Origin: Exiguobacterium sp. KRL4
GTDB lineage: Bacteria > Bacillota > Bacilli > Exiguobacteriales > Exiguobacteriaceae
DNA length: 64,000 nucleotides
Direction of reading: 5' to 3'
Assembly: GCF_001870785.1 (NCBI RefSeq)
Contig: NZ_MOLV01000019.1
Location: 1 to 64,000, forward strand
The notes beneath the pieces are model-generated. The model was not told the origin of the DNA. It was given only the letters and a program-made list of their open reading frames with translations, and made no database searches. Within the stretch, counting starts at the first letter, position 1. Each line of letters starts with the position of its first letter. Below, piece by piece: positions 56,070 to 63,776 of this stretch. A program made the position numbers and the translations under genes.

Positions 56070-56798
56070 ATGAACATGACACACGGAACGATTCATTCTG
56101 TTGAATCCTGCGGGACGGTCGATGGACCCGGTATTCGTTTCATCGTTTTTACGCAAGGATGTCCCTTACGCTGTCAGTATTGCCACAATGCAGATACATG
56201 GGAATTCGGATGTGGTCGTTCCGTCTCGGCGACAGCCATCATCGAAGAGGCCGAGGGCTACCGTTCCTTTTTTGAAGCGACGGGTGGTGGTATCACGTTT
56301 TCCGGCGGCGAACCCCTCGCCCAACCGGAATTTCTAGAAGCTGCATTACGCGAAGCAAAACAAAAAGGTCTTCATACTGTCATTGATACAGCCGGCTCGG
56401 TCGTCCCTAAAAATATCGATCAAATTTTAGACCATACGGACCTCGTCTTGCTCGACATCAAGCATATCGATGATGCGACATGCCGGATTCTGACAGGGCG
56501 AAGTAATGCGAATACACTTGCTTTTGCGAAACGATTAGCTGATCGAAACATTCCGGTCTGGATTCGCCACGTCCTTGTACCTGGTTTGACGATGACGGAA
56601 ACGTTTCTGCGTCAGACCGGAGAGTTCATTCGGACACTCGGAAACGTCGAACGGGTCGAAGTGCTTCCTTATCATCAACTAGGTGTCTACAAATGGGAGG
56701 CGCTTGGACTCGACTATCCGTTAAAAGACGTCCTTCCTCCGAGTATGGAAGAAGCAACGGCCGCTCAAGCATTGCTTGATTCTTACTTGTCTTGCTGA
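56070..56798 (+). CDS. pflA: Pyruvate formate-lyase activating enzyme PflA
   Basis: The 242-residue radical SAM activase installs the glycyl radical on PflB. It has the cluster motif CPLRCQYCHN and the GGEP motif (FSGGEPLAQ). AAAGGA lies 4 bases before ATG 56070 and 10 before ATG 56076; either may be used. The promoter of the next unit lies over its 3' end. Confidence 0.95.
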   Translation: MNMTHGTIHSVESCGTVDGPGIRFIVFTQGCPLRCQYCHNADTWEFGCGRSVSATAIIEEAEGYRSFFEATGGGITFSGGEPLAQPEFLEAALREAKQKGLHTVIDTAGSVVPKNIDQILDHTDLVLLDIKHIDDATCRILTGRSNANTLAFAKRLADRNIPVWIRHVLVPGLTMTETFLRQTGEFIRTLGNVERVEVLPYHQLGVYKWEALGLDYPLKDVLPPSMEEATAAQALLDSYLSC

Positions 56799-56815
56799 CC
56801 ACAAGTTGCTACACT
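56787..56815 (+). promoter_or_regulatory. Promoter of the ABC-F leader
   Basis: TTGTCT (56787-56792), exactly 17 bp, then TACACT (56810-56815) with TGC immediately before it (extended -10). It overlaps the pflA stop. Confidence 0.6.
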
Positions 56816-56852
56816 GAACACATAGTCTACGAATAGGAGGTACAATACCGAA

Positions 56853-56879
56853 ATGAAGCATACACTCGCTAACGTCTAA
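56853..56879 (+). CDS. Leader peptide of the ABC-F gene
   Basis: An 8-residue ORF, MKHTLANV, follows an AGGAGGT site. Inside it ACTCG (56864-56868) and CGTC (56873-56876) can pair with CGAGT (56932-56936) and GACG (56925-56928), enclosing two small hairpins. A ribosome held on the ORF would break this helix. Typical of ribosome-mediated attenuators before ABC-F resistance genes. Confidence 0.6.
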   Translation: MKHTLANV

Positions 56880-56994
56880 TGATGAAAAGAATTCATCACT
56901 TTCGCAATACGGTTGCGGATGACTGACGCTACGAGTCTGCTCATTTTTGGTATTTCCCTCATCAGGAAGATACCTTCTTTGATTCGCACTCCTG

Positions 56995-57028
56995 CACACC
57001 ATCCGCTCGCTTTCGGATGGTGTGTTTT
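56995..57028 (+). terminator. Attenuator before the ABC-F gene
   Basis: A perfect 11-bp stem CACACCATCCG/CGGATGGTGTG, 8-base loop, then TTTT. It lies 43 bp before the gene start and 116 bp after the leader stop. Confidence 0.75.
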
Positions 57029-57070
57029 CATTTCATCTGTATTGAAATGAACTCCTAAGGAGCTGAGAAT

Positions 57071-58750
57071 ATGCCTACTGAAATCTTATCGATTCATGAT
57101 TTACGCTTTGATCTCCCTCAACAGACGTTGTTTCAACACATCTCATTTTCCATTCATCCGGGTGAACATGTCGCCCTCGTCGGTGCCAACGGAGTGGGTA
57201 AAACGACGTTATTACACGTCATCCTCCAGCAGATCCAGCCGACTTCGGGCGACATCTTCCGCGCCTATACAAATGCCGGTCACGTCGCCCAAAACCGTAC
57301 TTCTTCCAATGACTCGGCACTCCGACTGGTCGAACAAGCCGATTTGCTTCGTTATCAGGCACGGGAACGGACAATGCAGTCGACGTCACTTGAAGATTAC
57401 CAAGCTGCGCTCGATCTAGACGCTTTTTCGCTCGAAGCGGACGCAGCACGTGCGTTAAAAGAAGTTCAACTACCCGAACACGTCTGGTCTCACCCCTTTG
57501 ACACACTCAGCGGCGGCGAACAGACACGCATCCAACTCGCCTGTCTGTTGGTCCAAAAACCAGATTTCATTCTGCTGGATGAGCCGACTAATCACTTGGA
57601 TACTGACACGTCGGATTGGCTGATCGACTGGATGCATCAGACATCAATCGCGATTCTCTACGTCTCACACGAACGTGCTTTCATCGACGCAACGGCGGAT
57701 GCCGTCATCGAGCTGACAGCAGATTGCGCAACACGTTATAAAGGGAACTATCAAACGTATCGCCAGCAAAAAGAACAGGAACGCCTGACCCAAGAACGCG
57801 AATATGAAAAACAGGAAAAAACACGCAAGGAACTGAAGCGGATGATCAACCAATACCAAAACTGGCATCAACAAGCTGTCGCACACGCAAGTGAACGGGA
57901 TCCTTATGCAAAGAAAAAAGCTGCAAAACAAGCAAAGAAATTTAAAGCAAAAGAAAAACAACTTGAACAGGTGCTCGACCACCGTGTTACGAAACCGGAA
58001 ACACCGCCATCCGTTCATGTGGCATTTGAAGCCGCATCATTTTCCGCCAAGCAGTTACTTGCGTTAGAAGCCGTTTCCTTTTCGTATGATGGCCTGATGT
58101 TGTTTGAAAAGCTGACCTTTTCCATGCAACAAGGCGACCGGATTGCCGTCATCGGTCGGAACGGTTCCGGGAAAACGACGTTGCTCCGTCTGATTCAAGG
58201 TGAACTCGACCCGACTCAAGGAACGATCACACGTCACCCGTCCCTGACAACCGGCTATTTTTCTCAGGCGCTTTCGAATTTGCCGACTTCTGGTTCTCTG
58301 CTCAACGCCTTGATGCAGGACACGACGATTTCTGAGACCGATTCGCGGACGCTTCTCGCTTGTTTTCTATTTCGGCGTGACCGAGTCTATCAACCCATTG
58401 CCGAAGCGAGTATGGGCGAGAGATGCCGGATTGCCTTCTTACGCCTCTATTTTTCCGGTGCCCGTCTGTTGATTCTCGATGAACCGACCAACTATCTGGA
58501 TTTAACGACCCGCGAACAAATCGAGGCGGCACTCGATGTCTTCCCGGGAGAACTGTTGTTCGTTTCGCACGATCGTTACTTCAACGACCGTCTCTCGAAC
58601 CGAACGATCTCGCTCGATCAACATGCGACCGTTCATCCGGTCGGGACAAAACAATTGCGGGAACAGCAGCCTAGCGACATCCACGCCATTCAAAACGATT
58701 TGAAACGTCTTGATGATTTGACAGGCACGATTTATTTTGAGCATGATTAA
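57071..58750 (+). CDS. Antibiotic-resistance-type ABC-F protein (Vga/VmlR-like)
   Basis: The 559-residue protein has two ATPase domains and no membrane part. Domain one has GANGVGKTT, LSGGEQTRI and LLDEPTNHLD. A long, highly charged linker (about 215-315, with KKKAAKQAKKFKAKEK) follows, which in ARE proteins reaches the peptidyl centre to dislodge drugs. Domain two has GRNGSGKTT, a degenerate signature (ASMGERCRI) and LILDEPTNYLD. Size fits VmlR/Vga/Lsa. An attenuated leader strengthens the resistance reading; which drugs is unknown. AAGGAGC precedes the ATG. Confidence 0.85.
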   Translation: MPTEILSIHDLRFDLPQQTLFQHISFSIHPGEHVALVGANGVGKTTLLHVILQQIQPTSGDIFRAYTNAGHVAQNRTSSNDSALRLVEQADLLRYQARERTMQSTSLEDYQAALDLDAFSLEADAARALKEVQLPEHVWSHPFDTLSGGEQTRIQLACLLVQKPDFILLDEPTNHLDTDTSDWLIDWMHQTSIAILYVSHERAFIDATADAVIELTADCATRYKGNYQTYRQQKEQERLTQEREYEKQEKTRKELKRMINQYQNWHQQAVAHASERDPYAKKKAAKQAKKFKAKEKQLEQVLDHRVTKPETPPSVHVAFEAASFSAKQLLALEAVSFSYDGLMLFEKLTFSMQQGDRIAVIGRNGSGKTTLLRLIQGELDPTQGTITRHPSLTTGYFSQALSNLPTSGSLLNALMQDTTISETDSRTLLACFLFRRDRVYQPIAEASMGERCRIAFLRLYFSGARLLILDEPTNYLDLTTREQIEAALDVFPGELLFVSHDRYFNDRLSNRTISLDQHATVHPVGTKQLREQQPSDIHAIQNDLKRLDDLTGTIYFEHD

Positions 58751-58772
58751 ATCCTTTATCTATTGTTTAACA

Positions 58773-58818
58773 AAACGAACGACGCCTCTCTATCTAACCA
58801 GAAGGGCGTCGTTCGTTT
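58773..58818. terminator. Bidirectional terminator ABC-F / rsgA
   Basis: AAACGAACGACGCC pairs over 14 bp with its complement, with an 18-base loop, between convergent genes. Confidence 0.75.
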
Positions 58819-58834
58819 GTGATTTTAAATAAAA

Positions 58835-59884
58835 TCAGCGTTTTTGATATTTTAGTTTCGTCCGGGCCTGTGCCTGCTTGTGGATTTTCTTCCACTTCTC
58901 TTTTTCCGCTGCTTGCAAGGCGACATTTTGTTTTCGTTCCGCATATGCCATCTCACGTTTTAACTTCAGAAAACTTTCCCACCGTTCGTGCGACAAGCTT
59001 TCGTTCGCTAAAGCAGCTTGAACTGCACAGCCTGGTTCCCCTCCGTGCTGGCAGTCTCGGAAGCGACATGATTTTGCGAGCATCTCGATGTCTGAAAAAG
59101 TAGACGCTAATCCTTCGCTCCCGTCCCAGAGACCCAGCTCACGCATTCCCGGCGTATCAACAAGTAACAACCCATTGGTTAACCGTTTTAATTCCCGGTG
59201 CGTCGTCGTGTGACGTCCCCGTTCGTCGTCTTCTCGGACACCACCCGTTTCCATCAGTTGCTCGCCCGCCAAGGCATTCACGAGCGTTGATTTCCCGACA
59301 CCAGACGATCCGACAAGGACAATCGTCTCTCGTGGTTGCAAAACATCTTTTAAGGCGTCTAATCCTTCTCCCGTCAACGAGTCCACGGCAAAATAAGGTG
59401 TTCCGAAGACAATCTCGTCAATCTCTGAAAGCAAGTCGTCCACATTATCGATTAAACTTTTTTTCGTCAATACGATCAGTGGTTTGACCCCCGCTTCCCA
59501 AGCGACCGTCAAATACCGCTCTAAACGGCGAACATTAAAATCATGTCCAAACGCCATGACGAGTAACGCGACGTCGACATTCGCACAGATGATTTGTTCC
59601 TCGATTTCCGTCCCCGCTGCTTTTCGAGAAAATTGTGAGGTTCGCGGCAGAATCCGTTCGATGCGTCCTTTTCCCACTTCCCGTTCTGATTGGATGACCC
59701 AGTCACCGACCGCCGGAAGTTCTGCTTTCGTCAACGCTTCAAACCGCATCTTTCCCGATAACTCACTTAATGTTTCCCCGTCAGCCGTCATCACACGGTA
59801 TTGCTTTTGGAAGACCGCCGTGACGTGACCTAACTGTTCATTTGTTCCGACTTCATCTGTCGGTAACTTACCCCATTCGTTCAA
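58835..59884 (-). CDS. rsgA: RsgA-type ribosome assembly GTPase
   Basis: The 349-residue protein is a circularly permuted GTPase of the RsgA/YjeQ family, which checks 30S maturation. An OB-fold N-terminus (about 20-100) precedes the permuted G motifs: G4-like TKKS, G1 GSSGVGKST, G3 DTPGMRELG. The zinc site is CRFRDCQHGGEPGC. The basic C-terminal tail and length above the usual 290-300 suggest a YjeQ-like paralogue rather than the housekeeping copy. Start is TTG after AGGAGG, a site that can be masked by the leader RNA. Confidence 0.87.
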   Translation of the reverse strand: MNEWGKLPTDEVGTNEQLGHVTAVFQKQYRVMTADGETLSELSGKMRFEALTKAELPAVGDWVIQSEREVGKGRIERILPRTSQFSRKAAGTEIEEQIICANVDVALLVMAFGHDFNVRRLERYLTVAWEAGVKPLIVLTKKSLIDNVDDLLSEIDEIVFGTPYFAVDSLTGEGLDALKDVLQPRETIVLVGSSGVGKSTLVNALAGEQLMETGGVREDDERGRHTTTHRELKRLTNGLLLVDTPGMRELGLWDGSEGLASTFSDIEMLAKSCRFRDCQHGGEPGCAVQAALANESLSHERWESFLKLKREMAYAERKQNVALQAAEKEKWKKIHKQAQARTKLKYQKR

Positions 59885-59886
59885 AT

Positions 59887-59924
59887 GGTTTCCTCCTCTG
59901 ATTTAAGGGAGGGAAACCCCTCCC
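59887..59924 (-). promoter_or_regulatory. Translational attenuator at rsgA
   Basis: In minus-strand RNA the end of the leader ORF can form GGGAGGG/CCCUCCC (59918-59924 with 59907-59913). Alternatively GGUUUCCCUCC (59908-59918) can pair with GGAGGAAACC (59887-59896), which contains the rsgA Shine-Dalgarno. The two structures are mutually exclusive, one exposing and one hiding the ribosome site. Confidence 0.55.
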
Positions 59925-59968
59925 TGTACTCCGGTAAATTGATTCATTACGTGGCTAGTCGCACTCAT
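59903..59968 (-). CDS. Leader peptide upstream of rsgA
   Basis: A 21-codon ORF begins MSATSHVMNQF and ends GGVSLP. AGAGGAG lies nine bases before its ATG. Its last codons form part of the alternative hairpins that reach the rsgA ribosome site 7 bases past its stop. The layout is that of a translational attenuator (as in erm leaders); no similarity to a named leader is claimed. Confidence 0.55.
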   Translation of the reverse strand: MSATSHVMNQFTGVQGGVSLP

Positions 59969-60000
59969 CAAACACCACTCCTCTCGTTTCTGATAGTCGA

Positions 60001-60006
60001 ATTTTA
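60001..60006 (-). promoter_or_regulatory. -10 of the rsgA leader transcript
   Basis: TAAAAT on the minus strand, about 33 bases before the leader ATG. The expected -35 position reads TATGTC, far from consensus, and is covered by a palindrome described separately, hinting at activator dependence. Confidence 0.35.
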
Positions 60007-60016
60007 CCATATTATT

Positions 60017-60053
60017 TAAGTCAGACATAGCAGGCATACTAAAGTCAGACTTT
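60017..60053. promoter_or_regulatory. Tandem AGTC-A-GACT palindromes, candidate LiaR sites
   Basis: AAAGTCAGACTTT (60041-60053) is a perfect palindrome around a central A; TAAGTCAGACATA (60017-60029) is an imperfect copy. Centres are 24 bp apart, near two helical turns. They lie between the divergent rsgA leader and liaI, and NarL-type regulators such as LiaR bind this kind of site. A 7-bp hairpin (CTCTCCG/CGGAGAG, 60056-60077) follows on the liaI side. Confidence 0.45.
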
Positions 60054-60154
60054 CACTCTCCGCCTCAAGTCGGAGAGAATTACGGTCCGAAGGGCGTCGT
60101 GATTCGCCTTCAGCTGCCGTAAGATAAGAGTATCAAGAAAAAGGAGGCTTCATC

Positions 60155-60535
60155 ATGAAGCAATCAAAAGGAAAACAGGTCTTGATGGCACTTGCCGGTC
60201 TCGCCCTGCTCGCTGTCGTCATCGGTACATTACCACACATGATCGGACTCGGGCTCGGTGCGCTCCTCGCATTTTATGCCATCAGTAAATTTGTCCAAAC
60301 ATCGAAAGTGTTAGCAAAAATCGGATTCGGATTACTCGCCGCTCTTGGCATCGGTTTAGCTCTGTCTAACATCTGGGCCGTCATCGGGATTGCTGCTGCT
60401 CTCGCTCTTTACATCGGATACATGCGAATGAAAATGCAACGTGTTGATTTAAATACTTTATTTGCCCGCCGTCGTTCGACAACTTCGACGCATTTTGAAG
60501 CCGATTGGAAGGATCTCGATCAAAAACGCCACTAA
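60155..60535 (+). CDS. liaI: LiaI-like membrane protein
   Basis: The 126-residue protein has three or four membrane segments (about 8-25, 29-45, 54-70, 72-90) and a basic tail (FARRRSTTSTHFEADW). Length equals B. subtilis LiaI, the membrane anchor that brings LiaH to the membrane under envelope stress. Sequence is weakly conserved, so the call rests on order liaI-liaH-liaF-liaS-liaR. AAAGGAGG precedes the ATG. Confidence 0.8.
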   Translation: MKQSKGKQVLMALAGLALLAVVIGTLPHMIGLGLGALLAFYAISKFVQTSKVLAKIGFGLLAALGIGLALSNIWAVIGIAAALALYIGYMRMKMQRVDLNTLFARRRSTTSTHFEADWKDLDQKRH

Positions 60536-60590
60536 TCGACCGCTTAACCCCAAACACACAAATGAACTTACATCCAAGGAGGAATTTTTC

Positions 60591-61214
60591 ATGAAAAACG
60601 TATTTGACCAATTAAACGAGTTTGCCAATCAAATGATGACTGAAGTCAAAAAAGCAGCCGATCAAGGCGAAGCACCGGCTAAGAAGTTAGTCCGCCATAT
60701 TCGGACGACTGAATCCGACCTAAAAGAAATCGACCGGTTACTCGAACGCCAACGGACGTTACTCGTCGAGTTGACCTCTAAACAAGACGAAGCCAAGGAA
60801 TTAGCAGACAAACGATTTACACAAGTCGAGATTGCTAAAGAAGCGGGAGAACAGGAACTCGCCGAGCGTGCTGCAATCGAATCCAAACATTATGGCGAGC
60901 AGTTTCGTTTCTTTGAAGAATTGATCGAAGAGACGAAACGGGAACTGAACCAACTAGAACGAGAAGCACTTGAATTAAAACTGAAATTAGAAGATTTACA
61001 AAACAAACGGTATGAATGGATGATGCGTGAAAACGTCTCGAATCTAAAATCAAAGATGAACCAGGTGCTAGAACGTGAACCAAATGCTACTATTAAGGAA
61101 GAGCAACATCCATTTACAGTTGAAGAAGATGAAACAAAGGTAGAAGAAGCGACCATCGCAGAAGATGACATCGATGCACGGATTGCCGAACTCGAACGTC
61201 GTTTCCAAAAATAA
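60591..61214 (+). CDS. liaH: LiaH, PspA/IM30 family phage-shock protein
   Basis: The 207-residue protein is one long coiled coil (about 20-160) of the PspA/IM30 type, which forms rings that patch stressed membranes. The N-terminal amphipathic stretch (VFDQLNEFANQMMTEVKKA) and heptads such as LKEIDRLLERQRTLLVELT are typical. The acidic tail ends ARIAELERRFQK. AAGGAGG precedes ATG 60591; the open frame further upstream overlaps liaI and is ignored. Confidence 0.88.
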   Translation: MKNVFDQLNEFANQMMTEVKKAADQGEAPAKKLVRHIRTTESDLKEIDRLLERQRTLLVELTSKQDEAKELADKRFTQVEIAKEAGEQELAERAAIESKHYGEQFRFFEELIEETKRELNQLEREALELKLKLEDLQNKRYEWMMRENVSNLKSKMNQVLEREPNATIKEEQHPFTVEEDETKVEEATIAEDDIDARIAELERRFQK

Positions 61215-61273
61215 GTGTTCTGATGAAGGAGGCATCGTTGCCTCCCTTTGTCATGTCAGGAAGGAGATTGCTC

Positions 61274-61993
61274 GTGCGACGATTAAGTACAAAACAATTA
61301 GTCGGTTACGTGTCGATCCTATTCGCCCTCGGATTATTTTATGATTTGACGACAGGTGCCGGGAATGTGTTATTCGGAGTCCTGTTTCCGTTTTTACTGT
61401 ACTATGTCGGAATCTATTTCCGTAAAAGAAATCATGAAAAACTCGCCATTTTATTTTATGTCGTGGGTACAATCATCTTAGCCGGTGTCGTTCTGAGTTC
61501 GGCCGCTATCGGATTCGTCATTGCAGGGATCCTACTATATCTCGGAATCATTCTCGTCACACGACACTCGGTCAGAGAATTTTTCTTTTCGAAGATTTCT
61601 CCTAGTCTGTATGAGGAAGAAGGCATCAAAATTCAACCGGCGTATTCGTTTGCAACACAACAAGAACTTCCCTATGTCTTAAAGGATTTAAGTGAACAAT
61701 TCATCGTCCGTGATTTAGAGATTGATTTGACCCATGCTTATGTGCCTGAAGGCGAAACATTGATCGTCGTCAGTGGTGTCGTCGGAGACGTCCGGATCTT
61801 GTTACCGTCGGGTTACGATTATACGCTCGATACGTCGATCGGATTCGGAAGCGTCAAAACGGATGTCCGACGGATTCCGACATTTTTTAACCGCCGAATC
61901 CAGTACCGTGCTCCTGAATATGATGAAGCGACCCGGAAAGTCCGGATTCATGTCATGCTCGGCATCGGGAATGTCGAGGTGACTTCAATATGA
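61274..61993 (+). CDS. liaF: LiaF, negative regulator of LiaS
   Basis: The 239-residue protein has about four membrane segments (about 10-110) and a soluble C-terminal beta domain (GEVGDVRILLPSGYDY-like; VSGVVGDVRILLP here) of the cell-wall-active antibiotic response type. Length is close to B. subtilis LiaF (it holds LiaS inactive without stress). Start GTG 61274 has AAGGAG upstream. There is no liaG between liaH and liaF, unlike B. subtilis. It overlaps liaS by 4 bp. Confidence 0.87.
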   Translation: MRRLSTKQLVGYVSILFALGLFYDLTTGAGNVLFGVLFPFLLYYVGIYFRKRNHEKLAILFYVVGTIILAGVVLSSAAIGFVIAGILLYLGIILVTRHSVREFFFSKISPSLYEEEGIKIQPAYSFATQQELPYVLKDLSEQFIVRDLEIDLTHAYVPEGETLIVVSGVVGDVRILLPSGYDYTLDTSIGFGSVKTDVRRIPTFFNRRIQYRAPEYDEATRKVRIHVMLGIGNVEVTSI

Positions 61994-63015
61994 AACGTGA
62001 TCAATTCCCGCTTGGTGTCATCGCCCTCCAAGTCATGACCGGTTTTTTGACTGCCGTGATGACGACGTTATTGTTTTTAAGTACACGCCAAGTTGATTGG
62101 CATGTACTTTTCGTCCGTCAACAGGACTTTCCCGTTTTTCTGCTTGTCGTCGGCTTATCGCTCTTATTACCGTTAGCAATCGGGAGTATCCACTACTTCT
62201 TTTTGCGCCGTGATTTTAAGAAAGTCACGACTGCCATCATCGAACTGGAGCAAGGAAAAGAAGTAACGATCGTGAATGGTCCTTACTTCCATACGTTGAC
62301 CCGCTTATCCCGCATCGGCAAACGAATTGATGAGCAGGTCGAAACTGTCCAAAAAATCAGCACCCGTCCGCAACACATTGAGCAAGTCCGCGTTCAGGCC
62401 ATCACGGAGGAACGAAAACGGCTTGCCCGTGACCTGCATGACTCCGTCTCCCAGCAGCTGTATGCGATTTCGATGATGACGACGGCTGCGAAACAAACGA
62501 TTCTAACCCAACCTGAAACCGCTGCCAAACAAATTGATCTCGTTGAGACGATGGCCCAGACAGCTCAGTCCGAAATGCGTTCCCTGTTGTTACAGTTACG
62601 CCCTGTCGAACTGGAAGGCATGACCCTCCAACAAGGATTAACGCAACTGTTAGAAGAATTATCTAGAAAACAGTCCACCGAATTGAGTTGGAAGCTCGAA
62701 GCCATCGAACTCCCCCGTCCGATTGAAAATGAACTGTTCCGGATCGTCCAAGAAGGGTTGACCAACGCGTTACGTCACGCTAAAGCTTCACATATGGATA
62801 TCGAGTTGCGTCAATTCAATGATACGATCATCTTGAGCATGAACGATGATGGGGTCGGTTTCATCGTGGATGAAAAGAAGCTTGCTTCGTACGGTATCAA
62901 TTCAATGCGCGAACGAACGGCCGAGATGGGTGGAACGATTCGTCTCGTCAGTGTCCCCGGACAAGGAACACAAATTGAAGTAAAATTGAGAAAAGATCGG
63001 ATGGTGCAAGTATGA
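61990..63015 (+). CDS. liaS: Sensor histidine kinase LiaS
   Basis: This 341-residue kinase has two membrane helices (about 10-30 and 48-72) joined by only a short outside loop, an intramembrane-sensing layout. A HisKA_3 domain follows with H-box ERKRLARDLHDSVSQQLYA and ATPase motifs NALRHAKAS and DDGVGF. It senses cell-wall antibiotics through LiaF in B. subtilis. It overlaps liaR by 4 bp. Confidence 0.9.
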   Translation: MKRDQFPLGVIALQVMTGFLTAVMTTLLFLSTRQVDWHVLFVRQQDFPVFLLVVGLSLLLPLAIGSIHYFFLRRDFKKVTTAIIELEQGKEVTIVNGPYFHTLTRLSRIGKRIDEQVETVQKISTRPQHIEQVRVQAITEERKRLARDLHDSVSQQLYAISMMTTAAKQTILTQPETAAKQIDLVETMAQTAQSEMRSLLLQLRPVELEGMTLQQGLTQLLEELSRKQSTELSWKLEAIELPRPIENELFRIVQEGLTNALRHAKASHMDIELRQFNDTIILSMNDDGVGFIVDEKKLASYGINSMRERTAEMGGTIRLVSVPGQGTQIEVKLRKDRMVQV

Positions 63016-63641
63016 TACGTGTGTTATTAGTCGATGATCATGAGATGGTTCGTGCAGGTGTATCTGCCTTTTTGTCCACGCAGGCAGATATCGAAGTTGT
63101 GGCAGAAGCATCAGATGGACAGGTCGGAGCTGAACTGGCTTTAAAGCATCGTCCTGATGTGATTTTAATGGATTTAGTCATGGAACCGGTTGACGGCGTT
63201 GAAGGAACACGATTGATTCGTAAAGACTGGCCAGAAGCCAAGATTCTTGTTGTCACAAGCTTTCTAGACGATGAAAAAGTCTACCCGGTCATTGAAGCAG
63301 GAGCCATGAGTTATGTCTTAAAAACAGCTAGTGCGTTTGAAATCGCGGAGGCCATCCGTAAAACTGCGAGCGGACAGTCCGTCATGGCTGCCCAAGTCAC
63401 CGGTAAAATGATGGAACGTTTACGAAGACCAACGAGCCATCTGCATGACGATCTGACAGAGCGAGAACAGGAAGTCCTGCAGTTAATGGCACGTGGCATG
63501 GCCAACCAAGAAATTGCGGATGAACTGTTCATTTCGTTGAAGACCGTCAAGACGCATGTCTCAAATATCTTATCGAAACTTGATGTCGTCGACCGGACAC
63601 AAGCGGTAGTTTATGCCTTTAAGCACGGAATTGTGAAATAA
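63012..63641 (+). CDS. liaR: Response regulator LiaR (NarL family)
   Basis: The 209-residue regulator has a receiver domain (about 1-120; DDHE pocket, Asp in ILMDLVM, Lys in YVLKTAS) and a LuxR-type helix-turn-helix (about 145-205; LTEREQEVLQLMARGMANQEIA). Last gene of liaIHFSR. The nearby AGTC-A-GACT palindromes are its candidate targets. Confidence 0.92.
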   Translation: MIRVLLVDDHEMVRAGVSAFLSTQADIEVVAEASDGQVGAELALKHRPDVILMDLVMEPVDGVEGTRLIRKDWPEAKILVVTSFLDDEKVYPVIEAGAMSYVLKTASAFEIAEAIRKTASGQSVMAAQVTGKMMERLRRPTSHLHDDLTEREQEVLQLMARGMANQEIADELFISLKTVKTHVSNILSKLDVVDRTQAVVYAFKHGIVK

Positions 63642-63710
63642 CCTTTGATTTTTGAACTCTTTTCTTCTTTTTTATACTTAAAAAGTTCGATGTGACAGAT
63701 TTTTCATTCT

Positions 63711-63761
63711 AAAAAAACGAACAAGTTCCTCCAAGGTATAGGAGAAACTTGTTCGTTTTTT
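63711..63761. terminator. Bidirectional terminator after liaR
   Basis: AAAAAACGAACAAGTT pairs with AACTTGTTCGTTTTTT, with an inner CCT..AGG pair, between convergent genes. Confidence 0.8.
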
Positions 63762-63776
63762 GTATGGCACAATCTG

